From Acanthococcus lagerstroemiae (taxonomy: Eukaryota; Arthropoda; Insecta; Hemiptera; Eriococcidae): a DNA stretch of 64,000 nucleotides. Below the pieces are notes generated by a model. It saw nothing but the letters and a program-made list of their open reading frames with translations, ran no database searches and was not told where the DNA came from. The stretch lies in contig CM063109.1 of assembly GCA_031841125.1 (NCBI GenBank), forward strand, positions 24,461,321 to 24,525,320, in the 5' to 3' direction. A program made the position numbers and the translations under genes. Numbering within the stretch: position 1 is the first letter of the stretch; each line of letters starts with the position of its first letter. Positions 56,340-64,000 of the stretch are shown here, one piece after another.

Positions 56340-58960
56340 TCAGCTCAGTAGCCTCACTTTTATAGCCAAAGTGAGAATTTTACTTAGCTCCATCCCTTTG
56401 ACTTCACTGGGTGCTGGATATTCTAGTCCCAATGCTTCGCGTCTTGTCCCGGCTATTACTAGGCATTGACATATGATATGGATCGAGGTTTCGTCCTCTT
56501 CTCCACAGTACCTACAAGAGCCGCTTCTTACCACTCCTATTTTATACCACATGTGTTTTGTGACCCCATGACCGGCTAGTAGTCCGACCATGAGCCTTAC
56601 ATGTTTCCTGTCAAGCCCCAATAGGAACTTGGCATACTTACTGGGGATGTCCCCTATCAGTGTTTTGCTGACGTTCATGCCACTGGCCAACCGCCAGTGA
56701 TTTCCGTCTGCTTACTTATCCAAGCCTTTACTTTGGATTTTATAACGCTGTATGCTACAGGCAGACACGACCTGGGTTTTGCCAGTTCCTTTTTTATGCC
56801 CTCCGTCGCTACCTTGCCAGCGATCATGTTCCCTTTTATGCCGCAGTGTTCCGGTGTCCATAGTATGGTGACACGGTTCTCCTGAGCAAGGGTGTATAGT
56901 TTGTTAACACACTCCGCCACCACCAGGGATGTAGTTTGGTGTGACGATAGTACCTTAATTGCCGATTGACTGTCTGTACAGATATATAACAAGGCCCTTC
57001 TGCTGGCTTCTATCAGTGGCCACCGTGATCGCCATTATCTCTGCTTGGAGGATAGTGACGCCCTCGCCCATTGCCACTGAACAGTTGTCAGCGCCTTTTG
57101 CATTCGTGATTCCGATTTATGCACCTTTGTCATCCTTTAATACATCTTCAAACCACACATGCTCCTCTTTTCCTAGAATGCTTGGCCACCTCTTTTTCTG
57201 TGATTCCCGTTTGGGTGTCATTGCATGGTATGACTCGTCGAAGGAGTGTTCCCCCGCGGTTCTGTCCCTCGGCATTCCAAAAAATTTATCCATCGTTTCC
57301 GCCATCTCCCATATTCTTCCATGGCCTGTTTTTTGGACCCAAAGGTTTGGTTGGCCCCGACAATAAGCCCCCATTGTCGCAGCTGCTTTTATACCAGTGT
57401 GAAGTGGTGGCAGGTTTAGGAATTTTTTAAGTGCTTTCGACGGCACCGTTCCCATTGCCCCTATTGTCATCTGGTCCAGTTCCTCTCTGACTTTGGCCAG
57501 GTAGACTCGGCCTTGCCACACAACTGCCGCGTATGTTTTTCTGAGACGTATCACACCGGTGTATATCCAGTGCATCATTTCGGGAGAGAGGCCCCAGGTT
57601 TTGCCAACAAAAGTACGGCAAGCTAAAAGAGCCTCAATCCCTTTTCTTATTTTCTCTGAGACGTGATCCCTCCAGGAAAGTTTCTTGTCAAGATATACTC
57701 CAAAGTACTTCACCTTTTCTGTGAGAGTTAACGGTCTTCTTTTGTATTGCACCTTGATCAACTCCTTGCCCTTTCTTTTGTGAGTGAAAAGAGTGATCTC
57801 AGTTTTGTCCGAGCTATTGACAACCCTTTCTCCGCACACCATTTTCCCACACATCGGAGTCCCCATTGCGTCAGCTGCGCCATGGTCCCCGGAAATTTGC
57901 CACTGACCACCACAGCCAAATCGTCAGCATTGCCTTGTGTGTATATTTTCTAACCACTTAACTCATCCAGAAAAGTATCCACCACTAGGCTCATCAGTAT
58001 GGGAGACAGTTCCCCGGGCGGCCCCCTATGGTCGTTGCATGGATTTGTTTTTTTTGGTAAGTTATTTGGATCTCCCTGTCTTTTATCTAGCTTATTACGC
58101 TTTCCTTTACTTCCCTTTCTCTCAGGGCTGTTTCTATTGATTCATGAGAGGTCTCATCAAACGCTCCCTGAATATTTATGAATGTAGCCGGGGCATAACT
58201 CATCCAGCAATGTAGCCACCATTAGGCTCATCAGTATGGGAGAGAGTTCTCCCCCTGTGGGCAACCCCCTGTGGTCGTTTCATGGATTTATTCTTTTTGG
58301 TAAGTTATTTGGATCTCCTTGCCTTTTATCCAGCTTTTTAAGCTTTCCTTTACTTCCCTTTCTCTCGGGGCTGTTTCTAGTGATTCATGAAAGGTCTCAT
58401 CAAACGCTCCCTGAATATCTATGAATATTGCTAGGGCATAATTTCGGCCAATCATCCCTTTCTTAATTGCCGTGACAAGTGAGTGCAGTGATGACTCTAC
58501 TGATGACCTGCCAGCCTTGTATGCATGCTGGTTCTCATGTAGTGGGAACCTTTTCAAAGTAATCTCTCTTAAGTGCCTGTCTACCAGCTCTTCTAAGGTT
58601 TTTAGCATGAATGATGGGAGACTTATCGGCCTATAGGATTTGGCCTGACAAGGGTCTTTGCCTTGTTTAGGCAGAAACGCCACTCTCACACATTTCCACG
58701 GTTTTGGAATGTGCACTAGGGCTACTGGTGCCCTGAGGACCTTAATCCCCTAATGAACGGTCCCATTGTGATCTATAGTCCTGTCTGGAGGCAGACTAGA
58801 TCGATTCCATCTGGGCCCGGTACTTTGTATGGCGAGAATGTGTTTACCGCCCGACATACTGTGTCCGGTGTATCACCTTCGTCACCATCTCCCAATCCAT
58901 TTCGCTTTGCGTGCGACTGACTTCCGGCTCTGGCCGTGTGTTTTCTATGATATTTGCCCC
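56340..58960 (-). pseudogene. RNase H-bearing LINE (LOA/I-like), broken
   Basis: Minus-strand order is standard: reverse transcriptase N-terminal part with AFLPKQGKDPCQAKSYRPIS and ALAIFIDIQGAFD (motif A, 58716-58288), the PQGGELSPIL motif B, then a thumb region of 249 codons (57866-57117) with VKYFGVYLDKKLSWRDHV. RNase H follows with CTDSQSAIKVLSSHQTTSLV (56992-56675), and last a C-terminal CRYCGEEDETSIHIICQC zinc-finger-like segment (56690-56340). The RNase H domain places it with LOA/I/R1-like LINEs. Stops, a tandem duplication in the palm (57957-58440) and frameshifts inactivate it. The motif C (YADD) region is disrupted near 57910. No 5' endonuclease seen. Confidence 0.88.
57957..58440. 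repeat. ~238-bp tandem duplication inside the LINE palm domain
   Basis: Both units start AACTCATCCAG (57960 and 58197) and contain GGCTCATCAGTATGGGAGA, TTTGGTAAGTTATTTGGATC and TCATCAAACGCTCCCTGAAT. Identity is ~90 percent. The duplicated segment includes the motif B codons for PQGG. Confidence 0.85.
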
Positions 58961-59272
58961 TGAAAAGTGCGTGTTAATGAGTTGCCCTATTGCCTGTCTC
59001 GGGATGGTAGAAAAATCACCTGTCGGAAGTTTGTATTCATTTAAAACAATGCTTGTATGAGGCCGTTAAGATGAAATGGACGCTGTTCAGCAAAAGGGAA
59101 CCAACTAACATTTGTAAACAAAATGAGTTATTAATATCGTTGGAATGAGCGTAAAACGCAGAATTTTTCAAAATTGGGCCCCCGATTCAAAAATGTGTAC
59201 TCACGTTGAAAACAGCTTATCAGTAAACGCAATGCCATATAGTTTCTACATGGCTCGTGAACTTACGAAACA

Positions 59273-60101
59273 CGACACACTTTCCAACAAATGCACGAAT
59301 TTAAATTATGCTCCATTGCTATCTGTCGGCCATCAAAATTCAAATTGCACAATTTGAGCTATGAGGGAGAGGGAGAAGAAAAGGAAATTATCGCATCTAC
59401 ATCCCTCATAATCCTGCCGCCGTTCCAAATTTTCCCTATTAAATGCCTGATACTCGCATACGCAGTGGTATATAGCGAAGTGTAAATGGCGTGTGCGAGT
59501 TCACCAAATTAGATTTTACAGCAGGATTGTTGCGAATATATGCGCCATCAAGTTGGGCGTGCAACCGCCCTTATTTAAACACAGTTTCTCCCGTTAAACA
59601 TACACCACTGCATTTACAACTGAAAAACTGGTAGGCGGTAATTAATGAATCGAACTAATTCATTATGACTCGTACTCTTCGACACCAACATATGCTGTTG
59701 TTGTTAGAACACCTAAGTACATACACATATGTTTAGCGTTTTACAAATTGGCTGTATGTAAGTTATAGGATGTAGGTTTTTTTTTTTATTATTCTAGAAA
59801 ATTAAAAGCTTTTGAGATCTTGGGCGAACCAGGCACGACAAATAAGTAAGATTTGTATCTCGACGTTGTGAACTTAGCAACTAGAACTTGTATAGACTGG
59901 CTAGACTTTTTTTTACAGCTGTAAAATTAAAACAGAAATGGTATATCGTAAAGGTTGATTTACACCTTCATCGTTAACGTGACTGAAACTTTATTCGAAA
60001 AACAGCGACTGTGAGTGAGAGACTTCGGATCACCTCTCATATTTATACTAGGTGAACTATTGGCAACTTCATCGGCTGTGCACAATAATTATGTCTAAAA
60101 T
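59273..60101. other. No gene recognised
   Basis: AT-rich with no domain or splice-flanked exon. The expected next COMMD4 exon is not here. Confidence 0.45.
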
Positions 60102-60116
60102 CATTGTTTTTTCAAC

Positions 60117-60223
60117 TCCCCTCGGCACTGATGCGATGCCCGAAAGGGTAGTTTCCGGTACTGGGGGTGCGGTGTCTCAGGGGCCACTTTGGCATGCGTG
60201 CATCGCCATACGTCCCACCACAC
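60117..60223 (+). mobile_element. Short retroelement with fixed 3' end, 107-bp copy
   Basis: Perfect 15-bp duplication CATTGTTTTTTCAAC (60102-60116 and 60224-60238). Read on +, it ends CGTCCCACCACAC like the other copies and contains CACTGATGCGAT and GGTGTCTCAGGGGCCACTTT. The most strongly 5'-truncated copy. Confidence 0.9.
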
Positions 60224-60238
60224 CATTGTTTTTTCAAC

Positions 60239-61240
60239 GGTAATTGATCTGCGTAAACGTTTACACACACACAGTTCTGTTTCAAAAAAGAATCTTCAAT
60301 ACTCCGAACGTGGGCAGCAGAGTAGAAACACGAGTAAAAATTGGCAGATCTTCACCATTTACACTAGATAACATCCGCAAAATCTCTCTGTCACACTGAA
60401 AGAACAGCCCATAAACTGTTCTTGTAAATTCTGTAAAACTACTTCAGTAAATTCAGCGATGAAGTCCGAGAAATACAATTTTTAATAAATTCCGGTAATC
60501 ATTATAGTGTACATGGTACTAAGAGCTGAATTGTCGAGGAATCATTCCAACGAGTTTACCCGAGTATTAAAAAACGCTTACTAAGTTGTTCAGTAATGGT
60601 TTATGTACAATTTCTGTAAACATAATGAGAGGTGGCCATGCACAGATTACCTCTGGAATGCAATAATCAATAGGTACTGTGATTATCATATCCATTCTCT
60701 CATTCTGAAATGTACAGGAGACATTACGCTTTGATGGTACTCAACAATGAATATGCTTTAATTTGAAAATTTTTGGATCTCTCATTCAACATAAAAATGT
60801 GAACGTTGACTCGAAGGTGCATGGACACATTTTTTTTTTTATTATTCTTATGTGTACGTGTACATGTATAATTTTTTTAATTTCAGACGAAATACGCTTT
60901 GTATCATTTTACCTCAATTAGATATATACTCAATTTGAGAGATTTGGGTGGAAAATGGCATTACCTCTCTACGAAAATTGTGGGTCTCTCATTTACCGTG
61001 TGAATGTGTAGTCTGACTGAATAAGTGGTATTTTTTTTATTTTTGAGAATTTCAAATTCCAGGTGCATCTTAGTATTTTACTCTCATAGAGAAATGTACC
61101 TGCCAGATTTTGGAAATTTTAGCCAAAAGAAATGCCCTCACTTATTTGACTTGAATCTTTTCAATGGCTCGTCGTTATTTGCCTTTGAAAATTTTTAGAT
61201 CTCTCATTACATGTGAATGTGAACGCTACTCAAAGATAGA
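60239..61240. other. No gene recognised
   Basis: Diverged repeats of GAAAATTTTTGGATCTCTCATT...GTGAATGTGAACG occur near 60765-60810, 60960-61010 and 61190-61235, a weak ~200-bp tandem theme. Non-coding. Confidence 0.45.
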
Positions 61241-61246
61241 TACATT

Positions 61247-61913
61247 AGTAGAAGGGGGCAGGTATAAGACAATCTGCAAAATCATTTTTGTCGCAACAAT
61301 TTTTGCAATTACATTTTAGTCTCATACCATTATAGAAATTGATTTTTTAACTCAAAAAAATTTTGTAACTATCGCAAGGCAGTGATAGCAAAAATCGAAT
61401 AAACAATTTGCAAATTAATTTTTCTCGTAACAATTTTTGCATTTCAAATTTGCGTCTTATGCCATTATAGAAATTGATTTTTGTAACTCAAAAATATTTT
61501 GTAACCACCTATTATTATTATAGGAACTGATTCTTTTAACTCAAAATCGAAATCACAACCCATTTTTTTAACTCAAAAAAATGGGTTGTGATTTCGATTT
61601 TGAGTTAAAAAAATCAGTTTCTATAATAATAAGAGGTGGTTACAACTTTTTTTTTTGAGTTAAAAAAAATCAATTTCTATAATGGTATAAGACAAAAGTA
61701 TATTTGCAAATTTGAAATGCAAAAATTGTTACGAGAAAAATTAATTTGCAAATTGTCTATTCGATTTTTGCTATCACTGCTTTGCGATAGTTACAAAATT
61801 TTTTTGAGTTAAAAAAATCAATTTCTATAATAGTATGAGACTAAAATGTATTTGCAAAAATTGTTGTGACAAAAATGATTTTGCAGATTGTCTTATACCT
61901 GCCCTCTTCTACT
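61247..61913. mobile_element. 667-bp near-perfect hairpin element
   Basis: Ends AGTAGAAGGGGGCAGGTATA and the complement of AGTAGAAGAGGGCAGGTATA. The arms stay inverted all the way to a centre near 61571, with a loop of only a few bases, so a single strand could fold into a ~330-bp stem. TACATT flanks it on both sides (61241-61246, 61914-61919), a likely target duplication. Each arm has three ATTATAGAAATTGATTTTTT-like repeats. Non-coding. Confidence 0.9.
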
Positions 61914-61929
61914 TACATTTTTTCTCATT

Positions 61930-62132
61930 CTGACGACGAGGGAACCCCTTGGTGGCTCTCGCAGGATGCGCACACCGGAAGCGGAAAGGCGAAATGGGGG
62001 CTCGGGCCGGCTTCAAAGCGTCCCTTCGGCCACTGATGCGATACTCGAAAGAGTAATTTCCGGGGCCGGGGATGTGGTGTCTCAAGGGCCACTTTGGTAT
62101 GCGTACATCGCCATATGTTCCACCACACCATT
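61930..62132 (+). mobile_element. Short retroelement with fixed 3' end, ~203-bp copy
   Basis: Read on +, it matches the minus strand of 3901-4403 from GGAACCCC through GCGAAATGGGGGCTCGGGCC, ending CATATGTTCCACCACACC. The 5' edge is approximate. It begins within ~20 bp of the hairpin element. Confidence 0.75.
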
Positions 62133-62284
62133 CATGTTACTATGACGTCATACTACTGAGTATACTTGAGCAAAAACCTGTTATTAATTAAATAAATAAA
62201 ATATTCGGGCATGAAATTTTATTGAGTAAATCTGTGAATTTCATTTATTTTCTCTCTGTGTTATCCAGATGGGGTACATGGTAA

Positions 62285-62960
62285 TCAAATTATAAATCGA
62301 TAGTCAGTCAGTCAGTCAATTAGTGCGTCAGTGAGTGAGTCATTCAGTCAGTAAGTCAGTGAGTCAGTCAGAGTCAGCCAGCCAACCTAGTCAGCCCGTA
62401 ACGCTTTTTTGTTACGCTCCAGTGTAACGCTTTTTTCCGTTGCCTGCCAGATTATCCAGCCAGCAAACCTAGCCGAGACTTGTCTATATATTTTTGATAA
62501 GACAACGGGAAAATTCAAAAAATTGACAAGCTGCCGTCTCCTTCATTACTGATAAGACATAATGATAGATACGAGGCTCGTCGATAAGACATACAGAAAA
62601 ACCATGTCAAAAATCCAAAGAATTGCAGGGACAGATCAGTCACCTTCTACTTCATTACTGAGATAAGACCTGAAAACAGACATGAGACTGTTGGATGATA
62701 AAAGACATAATGACAGAGAAATTATACGATAGACATGAAAAGTCTACAATATAAATCTGACAACCACCTTCTCCTTCCCCACTGATATTATAGTAGTCTC
62801 ATTTCTTTCTGATAAGACATAAAGACAAACATAAAACTTGTCTATATTATGTCGCTGATAAGACACATAGGAAACAGTTCAGTCAGTCAGTCAGGTCTAT
62901 ATATTTTTGATCTACCCGATATAAATCTGACAACCACCTTCTCCTTCCCCACAGAAATGA
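62285..62960. repeat. CAGT microsatellite plus degenerate ATAAGACA tandem array
   Basis: CAGTCAGTCAGTCA-type repeats at 62300-62395 lead into units containing GATAAGACATAATGA and TTGTCTATATATTTTTGATA. One ~170-bp unit, ATAAATCTGACAACCACCTT followed by CTCCTTCCCCAC, occurs at 62751 and 62921. Non-coding. Confidence 0.7.
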
Positions 62961-63640
62961 AATTTTCACGCGTGGCGCGTGAAATTACCAGGGTGTCCAC
63001 CAGTCCCGAAATTCCGAAAATGTTCCTATTTTTAACGTTATAATGTTCCGAAAACTAACAATTTCATCAAAATAATGAATCATTGAAATTTTATTAATTT
63101 ATTAACATTGCGCGCGCTTAATCAAAAGAAATATTATTCTTTGTAAATCGCAAGAAGCAGCATTTAATGTGTGTAATTATCAGATTGGGTAGTGTTTGAA
63201 GAAATTACGTACAACACGATATAGTGACATTGAACCAATTATAATAAATAGGGTTGGCTAATAGCTCTGAAAATGAAAATAGTAAATTTATGAGTTCAAG
63301 AGCATTCAATTACATGAGAGGTTTATATAACAAATATATCAAAATTACTTATTCTATCTGTGTAAAAGGGCCTCAGCATAACGCCGAAATTGTTAAATGA
63401 TGAATGAGAAAGAACGAATAGACTAATTTTAGTAATTTTGTGAGAAAATTACTGAAGCGCAGATGCTGATAAGATAAACGTGACATTATTAACAATTTGT
63501 ACTGATAAAGTATTATCAGAAATTTAAAAAGTTTCAAAATCTGACGAACTATCCAATTATTTATTATGTATATAATACCTTATAAGGTTTAAACCAGATT
63601 CGCAGAATTTTTTAAAGAAGATTTTTATTTATTTTTTTTT
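62961..63640. other. No gene recognised; start of a CAGGGTGTC-type end
   Basis: CAGGGTGTCCACCAGTCCCG at 62989 matches the end of 35917-36514, but its partner end was not found. The rest is very AT-rich. Confidence 0.4.
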
Positions 63641-64000
63641 ATGGAAATAGGTCAGTTTAACGTTATATATCTCTGTTATAAAGAATTCCTCATAGAAAAT
63701 TTGTTAGAGTATTCATTGATATCACAACGTTACGTATATGATTACATGCAGGAAATTGATTTCAACTTGAACAATCTAGATCTAACTACAAGCATGATTC
63801 AACACTGTAAAAATTCGGGTGCGAAAAGAAAATAAGCCTTAAAATTGAAAAAAGATGATGAAGTGAAAAGTATTAATGACAAAAGAAAAATAGAAAATGA
63901 GTTAAAAATGTTGGAGATCAAAAAATGTAAATTGGCTCGTTTAAAAGATGACGAACTTGCTATGCTGAATGATAATATAGATTTTTTGAATTCTAAATTG
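63641..64000 (+). CDS. Lysine-rich reading frame of unknown origin, one internal stop, runs off window
   Basis: A frame starts MEIGQFNVIYLCYKEFLIEN and runs 64 codons to TAA at 63833-63835. It then stays open in the same frame for the last 55 codons to the window edge. The second part is rich in Lys, Glu and Leu (DDEVKSINDKRKIENELKML) and looks like a coiled coil. Aliphatic residues fall at regular spacing, unlike random AT-rich frames nearby. I recognise no family. It could be an exon or pseudogene of another locus, or a transposon or virus-derived gene. No splice sites or upstream elements settle this. Confidence 0.3.

Noticed and set aside
3901..62132. The CCACCACAC family first looked like 5'-intact, 3'-truncated copies, the reverse of normal retroposition
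   Set aside because: Reading the family on the other strand makes the fixed end the 3' end and the truncation 5', which is ordinary LINE/SINE behaviour.
60895..62300. Acceptor-like TTTCAG at about 60895 and TCCAGATGGGG at 62269 as the next COMMD4 exon
   Set aside because: The following codons do not resemble the LGLPKEH segment and stop within a few residues.

Overview
This looks like nuclear DNA of an arthropod, most likely an insect. It is AT-rich and full of decayed transposons, with GT-AG introns and no bacterial-type gene layout. The species cannot be fixed from sequence alone. The one host gene I can support is on the + strand: a COMMD4 orthologue. Five coding exons (3692-3700, 3811-3882, 15165-15230, 47404-47437, 55876-55979) join in phase into about 95 residues that line up with the N-terminal half of COMMD4. 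The introns are 110 bp, 11.3 kb, 32.2 kb and 8.4 kb. The C-terminal COMM domain is not visible and should lie beyond 64000, so nearly the whole window is intron of one gene.

The introns are a record of insertions. Non-LTR retrotransposons dominate: five RTE-type reverse-transcriptase relics (1-802, 13279-13449, an inverted pair at 27.8-29.8 kb, 33.4-34.3 kb, 38.3-39.7 kb), a Jockey-type copy with target-site duplications (50048-50995), a 3' LINE fragment (54.5-55.4 kb) and an RNase H-bearing LINE (56.3-59.0 kb). There is one BEL/Pao-like gag fragment (12.8-13.2 kb). Short retroelements include a tRNA-derived SINE (36091-36312; partial copy 4684-4833) and five copies of a second family with a fixed 3' end (3901-4403, 8499-8627, 11856-12190, 60117-60223, 61930-62132).

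DNA transposons include a palindromic mariner (17258-18167), a TAA-flanked Harbinger-like element (19798-23645), two hAT-type elements with perfect 8-bp duplications (48156-48323 and 51821-52675), a 667-bp near-perfect hairpin (61247-61913) and a pair of MITEs around a decayed transposon gene (41.9-43.7 kb).

The most complex structure is at 24.56-35.6 kb. An ~11-kb transposon carries one minus-strand ORF relic that has been split twice: by a TA-flanked element with ~145-bp terminal repeats (26467-31291) and by a hAT-like element (31899-34490). Each insert holds further insertions. A ~730-bp block of homopolymer runs at 32701-33435 looks like an assembly or basecalling artefact. The window ends in a lysine-rich reading frame of unknown origin.
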